NCBI RefSeq assembly: GCF_042665075.1
Contig: NZ_JBHTBR010000002.1
Span: 62,001 to 126,000 of the forward strand
Reading direction: 5' to 3'
DNA: 64,000 nt
From: Hirschia litorea
Lineage (GTDB): Bacteria; Pseudomonadota; Alphaproteobacteria; Caulobacterales; Hyphomonadaceae
This document shows positions 41,820 to 49,671 of the stretch, piece by piece; positions within the stretch are counted from its first letter, which is position 1; the number at the start of each line of letters is the position of its first letter. The notes below the pieces were generated by a model that was not told the origin of the DNA, did no database searches, and saw only the letters and a program-made list of their open reading frames with translations. A program made the position numbers and the translations under genes.

Positions 41820-43820
41820 ATGTTTTCTAAAATTTTGATTGCAAACCGCGGAGAGATCGCTTGCCGAGTCATCAAGACTTGTAAAAGGCTCGGGGTCAAA
41901 ACAGTCGTTGTGTATTCAGAAGCTGACGCAGGCTCTTTAGCGGTAGAACTTGCTGATGAGGCTGTCTTTATTGGTGGCTCCGCATCAGCAGATAGTTATC
42001 TGGTGCAAGACAAAATCATTGCGGCGGTAAAGCAAACAGGTGCCCAAGCTGTTCACCCAGGATTTGGTTTTCTATCTGAAAATGCTGAATTTGCGCGCCG
42101 TCTCGAAAAAGAGAAAATTGCATTCATCGGTCCAAACCCCGTAGCGATTGAAGCGATGGGTGACAAAATCACTTCTAAGAAATTCGCTGCTGAAGCAGGT
42201 GTAAGCACAGTGCCTGGGCATATGGGATTGATTGAAGACGCTGAAGAGGCGGTTAAAATCTCCCAAAGTGTTGGTTATCCTGTGATGATCAAGGCATCTG
42301 CTGGCGGCGGCGGTAAAGGTATGCGTATCGCTTGGAATGATGAGGAAGCCCGTGAAGGTTTCCGCGATTCCAAAGCTGAGGCTAAAGGCTCATTTGGTGA
42401 TGACCGTATCTTTATCGAGAAATTTATCACTGAGCCACGCCATATCGAAATCCAAGTTTTAGGTGATAAGCACGGCCATTGTATTCACCTGAATGAGCGT
42501 GAATGTTCTATTCAGCGCCGTAACCAAAAAGTGGTTGAAGAAGCGCCTTCACCCTTTATTGACGCGAAAACACGTGCGGCAATGGGGAAGCAATCTATAG
42601 CGCTTGCTAAAGCAGTGAATTATGACTCAGCTGGTACGGTTGAATTCATCGTCGATAAAGACAAGAATTTCTACTTCCTAGAAATGAACACGCGTTTGCA
42701 GGTGGAGCACCCAGTTACAGAAATGACAACTGGTATTGATCTCGTCGAGCAAATGCTGCTTGTCGCTTATGGTGAAAAACTAGCGCATCAGCAAAACGAT
42801 ATCGGCATTAAAGGATGGGCAGTTGAAACGCGCATTTATGCTGAAGACCCATACCGTAATTTCTTGCCGTCCATTGGGCGTTTGAAGCGTTGCCAATTTC
42901 CAGCTGAAGGTAAGCTAGGCAAAGGCGAAGTGCGTATCGATACAGGTGTGCGCGAAGGTGATGAAATTTCCATGTTTTATGACCCTATGATCGCTAAACT
43001 AATCACGCACGGCAAAACACGCAGCGATGCGATTGATGTGCATGAAATGGCGTTGGACCGTCTTCACATTGAAGGTATTCAGGATAACTCACCTTTCTTG
43101 CAAGCGGTGATTGCTCAAGATCGCTTTAAAAGCGGTAAGCTAACGACAAACTATATTCCAGATGAGTTTCCTGACGGGTTTAGCGGCGTTGATCCATCTA
43201 AAGAGCAACAAATCTTGCTTGCGGCTGTAGCAACCTTCATTCACTCTACTTTTGTAAAACGCGCCAACCAGATTTCAGACCAGATGGATACAGAGCGTGG
43301 ATTGCGTAATGAGTGGGTGGTGATGATTGATCGCAAACCATACCCAGTGAAAATTGCTTTTAGTGAAGGCGAAGCTGAAATTAGCTTTAAGGGCAAGAAG
43401 ACTCCGGTCAGCTTATCTACGGCTTGGAAGCCGGGCATGGGCATTATGGATGGCACAATCGAAAATGCGCCATTCGCTGTGCGTATTGAAGATACTACTG
43501 AGGGCTATGTGCTGCGTCATCGCGGTGTGAAGGCTAAAGTATTGGTGCTGTCGCCCAAGACTGCTGAACTCTATGCCAAGCTTCCTGAAAAAGAAGCACC
43601 TGATATGTCAAAATTGATCCTTAGCCCGATGCCTGGGCTTGTGGTGTCTATTGCTGTTGAGGTGGGGCAGGCTGTGAAGGCGGGTGAGGCTGTGTGTGTG
43701 GTGGAAGCCATGAAGATGCAGAACATTATCCGCGCTGAAGCAGATGGCACAGTGGCTGCTGTAAATGCAGAAGCTGGCGATTCTGTTGCGGCGGATGCTG
43801 TCCTTGTTGAGTTTGAATAG
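41820..43820 (+). CDS. pccA: Propionyl/acetyl-CoA carboxylase alpha subunit (biotin carboxylase plus biotin carrier)
   Basis: A 666-aa biotin-dependent carboxylase subunit. The biotin carboxylase part (about residues 1-450) has the ATP-grasp glycine loop KASAGGGGKGMRIAWN, HIEIQVLGDKHG, and the catalytic FLEMNTRLQVEHPVTEMTTGID. A linker domain follows, and the C-terminal biotinyl domain has VVEAMKMQN with the biotinylated lysine at K632. With PccB it makes methylmalonyl-CoA from propionyl-CoA, feeding the succinyl-CoA route. Its partner gene pccB, 1.3 kb upstream, is frameshifted. Confidence 0.95.
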   Translation: MFSKILIANRGEIACRVIKTCKRLGVKTVVVYSEADAGSLAVELADEAVFIGGSASADSYLVQDKIIAAVKQTGAQAVHPGFGFLSENAEFARRLEKEKIAFIGPNPVAIEAMGDKITSKKFAAEAGVSTVPGHMGLIEDAEEAVKISQSVGYPVMIKASAGGGGKGMRIAWNDEEAREGFRDSKAEAKGSFGDDRIFIEKFITEPRHIEIQVLGDKHGHCIHLNERECSIQRRNQKVVEEAPSPFIDAKTRAAMGKQSIALAKAVNYDSAGTVEFIVDKDKNFYFLEMNTRLQVEHPVTEMTTGIDLVEQMLLVAYGEKLAHQQNDIGIKGWAVETRIYAEDPYRNFLPSIGRLKRCQFPAEGKLGKGEVRIDTGVREGDEISMFYDPMIAKLITHGKTRSDAIDVHEMALDRLHIEGIQDNSPFLQAVIAQDRFKSGKLTTNYIPDEFPDGFSGVDPSKEQQILLAAVATFIHSTFVKRANQISDQMDTERGLRNEWVVMIDRKPYPVKIAFSEGEAEISFKGKKTPVSLSTAWKPGMGIMDGTIENAPFAVRIEDTTEGYVLRHRGVKAKVLVLSPKTAELYAKLPEKEAPDMSKLILSPMPGLVVSIAVEVGQAVKAGEAVCVVEAMKMQNIIRAEADGTVAAVNAEAGDSVAADAVLVEFE

Positions 43821-43832
43821 TCATTACTACTT

Positions 43833-44546
43833 TTAGGCTGGAGGGGAGGCGTTGACCGTCTCCCCAAACAGTTTTTCAAATTGGCCTCTAAGAACACTAT
43901 CTACTTCTGGGAGCGTAACCGGATAACCAAGGTCGGCGAGACTGGTTACGCCCAATCCATCCTGTGAAATACCGCAGGGAATAATTCCACTAAAGTGCTC
44001 AAGATTGGGTTCTACATTTAAGCTAATGCCATGAAATGACACCCATTTGCGTAGGCGCACGCCTATGGCGGCTATTTTGTCTTCGTGCATTTGACCGGTT
44101 GATGCAGTGCGGTCCACCCATACACCAACGCGTCCATCGCGCCGTTCACCCCGTATATTAAACTCTCCCAGCGTCGCGATAACCCATTCTTCCAATCCAC
44201 TTACAAACGCGCGCACGTCACGCCCACGTTTGCCAACGTTCAGCATGACATACGCCACACGCTGGCCTGGACCATGATATGTAAATTGTCCGCCGCGACC
44301 TGCATCAATCACAGGAAAGCGGTCTGGGTCGGTAAGATCATCCTTTTTGGCGCTAGTGCCGGCAGTATACACTGGCGGGTGTTCCAGAAGCCATACAAGT
44401 TCAGCAGCTTCACCCGCTGAAATAGCTGCGACGCGCGCCTCCATTATTTCTACGGCTTTGTTGTAATCAACAAGATTGTCAGAGATAGCCCATTCAATTT
44501 TTGGGATGCTTTGATCGTGAATGTTTGAACTAATCGACGCGCTCAT
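43833..44546 (-). CDS. lipB: Octanoyl-[acyl-carrier-protein]:protein N-octanoyltransferase
   Basis: LipB (237 aa) transfers octanoate from acyl-ACP to lipoyl domains, the first step of lipoate assembly on 2-oxoacid dehydrogenases. The catalytic lysine (K157 in KIAAIGVRL) and cysteine (C191 in IIPCGI) are present. So are the family motifs LLEHPPVYTAGTSA and RGGQFTYHGPGQRVAYVML. ATG 44546 is used; AAGGAG lies 12 bases upstream, and a GTG eight codons earlier is the alternative. It converges on pccA with only 12 bases between stops. Confidence 0.95.
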   Translation of the reverse strand: MSASISSNIHDQSIPKIEWAISDNLVDYNKAVEIMEARVAAISAGEAAELVWLLEHPPVYTAGTSAKKDDLTDPDRFPVIDAGRGGQFTYHGPGQRVAYVMLNVGKRGRDVRAFVSGLEEWVIATLGEFNIRGERRDGRVGVWVDRTASTGQMHEDKIAAIGVRLRKWVSFHGISLNVEPNLEHFSGIIPCGISQDGLGVTSLADLGYPVTLPEVDSVLRGQFEKLFGETVNASPPA

Positions 44547-44625
44547 TGAATATGTTAACTCCTTACTCACCTAGATAGGTCATTTTCCAAGTCTAGGTTA
44601 ATAACTAAGAAATGGGGTTTCTTTC

Positions 44626-44880
44626 TTGTCGTCGCAAATGGATTCCGTCGAAATAGAGATTACAGTGCTTTTAGGGCGCTCCAAAATCCCTATGCAACAA
44701 TTATTGCGTATGGGACGTGGTGCTGTGATTCCTTTGGACGCTAGCGAATACGATGAAGTATGGATTCTTGCAAATAATCACCCAATCGCACGCGGTGAGC
44801 TAGTGATTGATGGTGAACGTGTATCCGTATCTATAACGGGTGCTGCGCAAGTAGAAGACTATTACGCCACAGAGCAATAG
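44626..44880 (+). CDS. fliN: FliN-like SpoA-domain flagellar motor switch protein
   Basis: An 84-aa protein consisting essentially of one SpoA domain, as in the FliN component of the flagellar C-ring and in type III secretion homologues. VEIEITVLLGRSKIPMQQLLRMGRGAVIPLD and the NHPIARGELVIDGERVSVSITG end are typical. The likely start is TTG 44626, with GGGG nine bases upstream; ATG 44638 is an alternative. No other flagellar gene lies nearby, so it is an orphan copy here. Whether it serves the flagellar motor cannot be decided from context. Confidence 0.85.
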   Translation: MSSQMDSVEIEITVLLGRSKIPMQQLLRMGRGAVIPLDASEYDEVWILANNHPIARGELVIDGERVSVSITGAAQVEDYYATEQ

Positions 44881-45069
44881 CATTCGGTTATCAGACTATA
44901 AGCTCACCCAAAGCTGCTTGGTAGCTGTAGGTGCCCAGTCTGGTCGCAGACACCATGTAGCTGCTATGGAGGCGGTGTTCAGGCGAAAGAAAATTTCAGT
45001 AATCTGACGTTTTTTTATCAAATTCTCTGCCAAATCAAAAAAATAATTCATTATGGTGAATTTTCGGGG

Positions 45070-45097
45070 TTCACATGCGCGTAGCTATCTGTATATG
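45070..45097 (+). promoter_or_regulatory. Candidate promoter for tRNA-Leu
   Basis: TTCACA (45070-45075) and TATATG (45092-45097) with a 16-base spacer lie about 20 bases upstream of the tRNA 5' end. This is the only reasonable sigma70-like pair in the ~235 bases between the fliN-like gene and the tRNA; the rest of that gap shows nothing I can name. Confidence 0.4.
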
Positions 45098-45116
45098 TCG
45101 CTGCTCGTTTCGGTTT

Positions 45117-45203
45117 GCGGCCGTGGCGGAATTGGTAGACGCGCAGCGTTGAGGTCGCTGTGGGGTAAAACCCGTGGAAGTTCGAGTCTTCTCGGCCGCA
45201 CCA
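45117..45203 (+). tRNA. tRNA-Leu (anticodon GAG)
   Basis: An 87-base class II tRNA with a full cloverleaf. The acceptor GCGGCCG (45117-45123) pairs with CGGCCGC (45193-45199), the discriminator is A, and CCA is encoded at 45201-45203. The anticodon stem CAGCG/CGCTG flanks the loop TTGAGGT, giving anticodon GAG at 45151-45153. A long variable arm and the T-loop TTCGAGTC fit leucine. Downstream, CCCCG/CGGGG (45220-45236) with outer TATCC/GGATA forms a hairpin without a T-run, possibly a processing or termination site. Confidence 0.97.
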
Positions 45204-45297
45204 AACTATCCTAGAGAGGCCCCGTGCCAAGCGGGGAACTCGGATAGAAATGTCTCATAATACTGTTATTTAAAGCAATATTTGATTGAAGAGATGT

Positions 45298-46776
45298 TTA
45301 GTCCTTTTCGAGGATTAAAATAGCGTCCTCCCATTCCTTAGGTGGCGTCATCGAACGCTCTTGGCCTATTTGGAAGTTACCTGCGTCTTGTTTGTTTCCA
45401 TTTCGAGGGTCAAACCATTGCGCGGATGCGGGGTATGAAGCTGTGTTCTTTACGTCGGTAGAAGATGTGTTGGTAAAATAGACGAGAGCTATTTCGTGTT
45501 GGGGAGAAGAAACACCAGATTTCAGGTTTTCGCCTTCTTCCTTAGGGCCTGTGATTAAGCTGTCATCGGGAATCCAATCATGCCAATTGTGGTCAATGAG
45601 GAATTGCTTTGCGATGCTTGCCAATTGAAAGGCTGCAGGAAAGTCTAGGGCTTCTTGCCATGTGTGGCCGCAATTGTAATCGCCATCAGTGCCACGCATA
45701 GCCCAGATAGGGCCAGCTCCATAGGTGTGGCCTGCACCACCAGCGAAGAACGTATGGTAGGCTTGTCTCCTTGCTCTTAAAGGAGTTACCCATCCGCACC
45801 CATGTTGATAAGATCCATATTCATATGAGCCTTCAAGAAAAAGGCTTGGCTTGGCGGGAGAGGATAGCTGATAATCTCGAAGCATCGTTGAGAAGACGTG
45901 ATCGACCTCCTTCCAGACTTCTACACCATTTGCATCAAGCCAAGCATCATTGTGAAACCAGCTCGAAGAATTGTACGGTACATCACCGTCAGGATGATAT
46001 GTCATGAAGATTTCATCCCAAGCTTTATCGGGTTGATTCCAGCTGAGTTGTTTCTGGGTTGTACCTAAGGCAATACCTTCTGCCATAGCTCTGAATATGT
46101 CTTTGTGATCATAACTTTGGGCGGAAGGATTGTTTTCGTCTGGTGCAATTTCAGGTTTTGCATCGCCGCCTATAACCCAAATTATATTTGGGTAGTTTTT
46201 ATAACGCTCTCCTAGAAATGCGCCATATTTCTTTGCTTCTTCAGCTGTAAACTCGGGGTGGGCACCTGAAAACTGAGGTGTGACATAAGCGCGGCCCCAG
46301 CAAGGGAGTAGAGCAAGGTGCATGCCTCGTTTTTCTATTGCATTTATAACGTAATCAGCGTGGTCCCAATAGTCATTGGGATCGGATGATGACCCGCCGT
46401 CTACGATAAGTGGTTCGCTTGTATTGGGGGCGTCATCTTCTCCGGAAAATGGGCGGTGGCCATAAGCATTGGTCGCATTATGTGGGCCATTTGGGAGGCC
46501 TCCACCATGAGGGTACCAGAAGGCAACAGACTGAATGACTGTGAAGCCTAATTCTTTCCGGTGATCGAGATATAGGTCAACTTCTTCTCTCGTGAGCTGT
46601 TGAAATAGTCCCCAAGCGGTGTCCCCAATCCAAAGAAAAGGTGTTTCATCTTCATATTGTATTCTATGCCCATTTTCAGAAACTTCTAATTTTCCATGCT
46701 GTTGCCAAGGTGATGACGCGCAAGCTGAAATAGGGGTGAGAAGTAAACTCATGGCGAGGCATAGGGAGGTTCGCAT
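45298..46776 (-). CDS. Apiosidase-like (GH140/DUF4038) glycoside hydrolase, predicted lipoprotein
   Basis: A 492-aa exported protein. The signal ends in a lipobox (LLLTPISAC), so it is probably membrane-anchored. The catalytic part matches the DUF4038/GH140 apiosidase-like family: PFLWIGDTAWGLFQQLTREEVDLYL near residue 47, IQSVAFWYP, GRAYVTPQF, NIIWVIGGDAKP and SLFLEGSYEYG, with acidic residues suiting a TIM-barrel hydrolase. The C-terminal ~90 residues resemble the small beta domain often following DUF4038. Characterised GH140 enzymes release apiose-containing side chains of plant pectin; that substrate is inference here. AAGGAAA precedes the ATG. It lies downstream of, and in line with, a LysR gene. 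Confidence 0.85.
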   Translation of the reverse strand: MRTSLCLAMSLLLTPISACASSPWQQHGKLEVSENGHRIQYEDETPFLWIGDTAWGLFQQLTREEVDLYLDHRKELGFTVIQSVAFWYPHGGGLPNGPHNATNAYGHRPFSGEDDAPNTSEPLIVDGGSSSDPNDYWDHADYVINAIEKRGMHLALLPCWGRAYVTPQFSGAHPEFTAEEAKKYGAFLGERYKNYPNIIWVIGGDAKPEIAPDENNPSAQSYDHKDIFRAMAEGIALGTTQKQLSWNQPDKAWDEIFMTYHPDGDVPYNSSSWFHNDAWLDANGVEVWKEVDHVFSTMLRDYQLSSPAKPSLFLEGSYEYGSYQHGCGWVTPLRARRQAYHTFFAGGAGHTYGAGPIWAMRGTDGDYNCGHTWQEALDFPAAFQLASIAKQFLIDHNWHDWIPDDSLITGPKEEGENLKSGVSSPQHEIALVYFTNTSSTDVKNTASYPASAQWFDPRNGNKQDAGNFQIGQERSMTPPKEWEDAILILEKD

Positions 46777-46878
46777 ATTTTTCCTTTCAGAGGAGAGATA
46801 TTAGGCGATGCCAATGTGGGGTAAGGTCAATGTATCTGCTTTTGGTCAGTAGGCTAGGCATGACTTTACGATTACACT

Positions 46879-47769
46879 CTATTTTGAGATTAGTTTTTGC
46901 CAGAATGGTGGCGGTAGGTCTCCGGTTTGGGCCATGTTTGCTATGTCTCTCAAAGACGAAAGTGCGCTTTCCATAATGTGAGGTGTTGAGAATTCTTCTT
47001 GATAGACAACATAGGCGGGGTAGGAAAATTCTGGTGCTGTTTCAATTTTGAAAAGTACCCCTTTATTCAAATAGTCTTGGACAATTCGCCGAGGAAAATA
47101 GGCGGCACCTTTATTACGTATCACAAGGTTTACGCCGATAGCCCCCAAATTTATTGTCAGGCCTGGATTGTGAAGGTCAGGGAAAGCTGCTGCATGAGTT
47201 GACCGAAAAGTTTCCCCTAAGTCGTTGTAAATATAGTTTTTATGAAGAGGTATACTCAGGTCTGTTGTAACGAGGATGAGTTGATCATCGAATAATTCTT
47301 CGACATGCATACCTGGCCGTTGTTCGGGTTGGTAGACAACGGCGATGTCCATTACGCCTTCTCCCATTTCTCTTATGAGGCGCGCTGGCATTCCTATAGA
47401 GCAGCGTAAAGCAACATTGGGCATTAAAGCTTGAAAATGGGGAACCCATTGCACCAATAAGCGATTCCACAGGCTGTATTGTCCGCCAATTATCAATGTA
47501 TCTTCATAACCTTCAGGCACAGCGACATGATGCTTGGCTTCTTCCCATATGCGCACCATGGAATGTGCGAAACGGTAAAATTGTTGGCCAGCAGGAGTGA
47601 GTTCGCAGCCACCTTTGGATCGAATAAAAAGTGGCTTACCTAATTGTTCTTCAAGGGATTTTATGCGTGCGCTGACTGTTGATTGGGTCACATATACGCG
47701 TTTGGAGGCTTCGATAAAATTACCGCATTCAACAATCGCGAGGAAGGTTTGAGCTTGGGTGATGTCCAT
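46879..47769 (-). CDS. LysR-family transcriptional regulator
   Basis: A 296-aa LysR-type regulator. The N-terminal winged helix-turn-helix is clear (AQTFLAIVECGNFIEASKRVYVTQSTVSARIKSLEEQLGKPLFIRS, residues 6-53), followed by the substrate-binding domain with LIIGGQYSLWNRLLVQW and DIAVVYQP. The effector is unknown. The apiosidase-like gene follows 102 bases downstream on the same strand, so the two may be co-expressed, and a divergent lipoprotein gene lies upstream; either could be its target. Confidence 0.92.
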   Translation of the reverse strand: MDITQAQTFLAIVECGNFIEASKRVYVTQSTVSARIKSLEEQLGKPLFIRSKGGCELTPAGQQFYRFAHSMVRIWEEAKHHVAVPEGYEDTLIIGGQYSLWNRLLVQWVPHFQALMPNVALRCSIGMPARLIREMGEGVMDIAVVYQPEQRPGMHVEELFDDQLILVTTDLSIPLHKNYIYNDLGETFRSTHAAAFPDLHNPGLTINLGAIGVNLVIRNKGAAYFPRRIVQDYLNKGVLFKIETAPEFSYPAYVVYQEEFSTPHIMESALSSLRDIANMAQTGDLPPPFWQKLISK

Positions 47770-47885
47770 TTTAAATCGCTTTTTTCGATATTAAAGCCCA
47801 ATTATATTCGTTTGCCTGATTTAAATCTAGTCTTTAAAACGAAATGCATAGGCGGAACTTCCCGTCAGCATGAAAGGAAAAGGCT

Positions 47886-48422
47886 ATGTTTAAATTCGAT
47901 AAAAGAATGGCCATTATCGTAATCCTTGCTGCTGCTGCACTTGGCACAGCGGGATGTGCGTCAACAGGTAGAGACTTTGGAGATGAAGTCGGTCAGGTTG
48001 CGAAAGACTGGAAAAAAGGCGAGAAAAAACTTGCGACTGGTGAAGATCTTGTGCGTGATGGAAACAAGAAAGTTCGTAAAGGAAACAAGGCATTAGATAA
48101 GGCTGAAGCCGACGAGCGTGCAGCACAGCGCAATGTTGATGCAACGCAAAGCAAATATGATCTTGCGATTTCTACGCTTGGAGATGCTGTGAACCCTGAT
48201 CAAGCTATGGATGAGGCCGATAGCATTAAATCTTTAAGTAAAGACCTAAAAGATGCCAAGTCTGACCTGAATAACGCATTGAAAAAGCAGAAAAAAGCTC
48301 GAAAAGACATTTCAGATGGTAGATCCAAAATTGAAAAAGGTAAGCGCCTTATCAAAGAGGGTGAAGAAGAAATGAAATCCGTTGAGACGCAATATAAAGA
48401 AATCGCATCAAACGTGAATTAG
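47886..48422 (+). CDS. Predicted coiled-coil lipoprotein
   Basis: A 178-aa protein with a signal peptide ending in lipobox LGTAGC (Cys24). The remainder is almost entirely charged and helical, rich in Lys, Asp, Glu and Ala, with heptad-like spacing (KKGEKKLATGEDLVRDGNKKVRKGNKAL and KKQKKARKDISDGRSKIEKG). Such proteins usually form long coiled coils in the periplasm. I do not recognise the family. AAAGG lies before the ATG. It is divergent from the LysR gene and closed by a terminator. Confidence 0.75.
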   Translation: MFKFDKRMAIIVILAAAALGTAGCASTGRDFGDEVGQVAKDWKKGEKKLATGEDLVRDGNKKVRKGNKALDKAEADERAAQRNVDATQSKYDLAISTLGDAVNPDQAMDEADSIKSLSKDLKDAKSDLNNALKKQKKARKDISDGRSKIEKGKRLIKEGEEEMKSVETQYKEIASNVN

Positions 48423-48462
48423 AGCCATTGAGTGTAGAGTAGCCTAAAGTAGAGTAGTGTGA

Positions 48463-48493
48463 GGGGTGCCAGCTAATGCGCTGGTGCCCCTTT
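48463..48493 (+). terminator. Terminator after the coiled-coil lipoprotein gene
   Basis: GGGGTGCCAGC (48463-48473) pairs with GCTGGTGCCCC (48480-48490) over eleven pairs, two of them G-U, around a six-base loop, then TTTGCTTT. It separates the lipoprotein gene from the ion-transport run. Confidence 0.8.
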
Positions 48494-48688
48494 GCTTTAT
48501 GCCTTTGCTGGGGATGATAGTCGTCTGGTTTTGCTCTGAAAGTACTATGAAGGGCAAGTTCTTTATGCTTGCAGGTACTATGTTGCTTTGCTTGTGTGTT
48601 TAAAGCGTTGGGAGAGTAGGCGAAACGCGATAGTCTGTAGTGAATCACATTTAGAAATTGGCATTTGCCACTGGATAAGAGATCAATA

Positions 48689-49666
48689 ATGATGAGTGGC
48701 GCACAGGCCGTTGAGCCGATTTATGCATTTGATGTTCACAAAGATGGTCGCGTTGAAAAACTAACAAGCTTGCAAGTTGTTGAGCCACACAATCCCGATA
48801 TTGCCTATCGCTGGGTCCACCTTGATTTAGCGCATGGCGGAACACGTGAATGGATTCGTCATCATGTCGACGATGTGGTTGCGCGTTCTCTCACTTTAGA
48901 AGATACGCGGCCAAGATCTGCACGCCATGATGATGGTATATTGCTTAACCTTCGCGGCGTGAATCTAAACCCAGAATCTAATCCAGAAGACATGGTGTCT
49001 ATTCGGATGTGGGTGGAGAAAAATTTAGTTGTCTCGGTTCGCTTGCGCCGTCTTATGGCGGTGGTTGGAATTCGAGAAGCCGTTGAAAGCGGAAACCCGC
49101 CGCGAACAGTGGGGTGTTTTATAACAGACCTTGCTGCGGCTTTGACGGAACGTATGGACCCTGTCATTGGCGGATTGAGCGACAAGGTTGATGAGATGGA
49201 AGAGATGAGCCTAGTTGAGCCAGAAGGTTTGCGTACATCTTTAGCCAAATTGCGCCGCACGACGATTATGCTGCGTCGGCATATTGGTCCGCAAAGGGAA
49301 GCTTTGAGTAAGCTGACTTCGGATGGTTTATCTATACTAGATGAGGCGCAACAAATCACACTTCGCGAAACGTTGGATCGAATCACGCGGATGGTGGAAG
49401 AATTGGATGCCGTGCGCGAACGTAGTGCTATTTTGTACGATCAGCTTTCTGATCAACGTGGTGAAGAGATGAACCGTAATATGTTGGTTTTATCTGTTGT
49501 CGCTGCAATCTTCTTACCCTTGGGGTTTCTCACAGGGTTGCTAGGGGTGAATATTGGCGGAATACCGGGCGCGGATAACCCGTTTGCATTTGCGGCGTTT
49601 TGTGTGTTGTTGGCAGTTATCTCGCTTGGCTTAATGCTTTGGTTTCGGAAAAAGAACTGGATCTAG
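48689..49666 (+). CDS. ZntB/CorA-family divalent metal ion transporter
   Basis: A 325-aa CorA-superfamily protein. A large N-terminal cytosolic domain is followed by a long helix and two C-terminal membrane segments, with the signature GVNIGGIPG at the pore loop. NIGG in place of GMN-type sequences points to the ZntB branch, associated with zinc transport, but Mg or other ions are possible. ATG 48689 is chosen over a TTG eight codons earlier; a second ATG follows at 48692. The mechanosensitive channel gene starts six bases after its stop. Confidence 0.88.
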   Translation: MMSGAQAVEPIYAFDVHKDGRVEKLTSLQVVEPHNPDIAYRWVHLDLAHGGTREWIRHHVDDVVARSLTLEDTRPRSARHDDGILLNLRGVNLNPESNPEDMVSIRMWVEKNLVVSVRLRRLMAVVGIREAVESGNPPRTVGCFITDLAAALTERMDPVIGGLSDKVDEMEEMSLVEPEGLRTSLAKLRRTTIMLRRHIGPQREALSKLTSDGLSILDEAQQITLRETLDRITRMVEELDAVRERSAILYDQLSDQRGEEMNRNMLVLSVVAAIFLPLGFLTGLLGVNIGGIPGADNPFAFAAFCVLLAVISLGLMLWFRKKNWI

Positions 49667-49671
49667 ATTTG

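Noticed and set aside
47770..47885. CtrA-like boxes (TTAA-N7-TTAT and TTAA-N9-TTAA) between the LysR and lipoprotein genes
   Set aside because: One half-site has a mismatch and the other has the wrong spacing, so neither meets the consensus.
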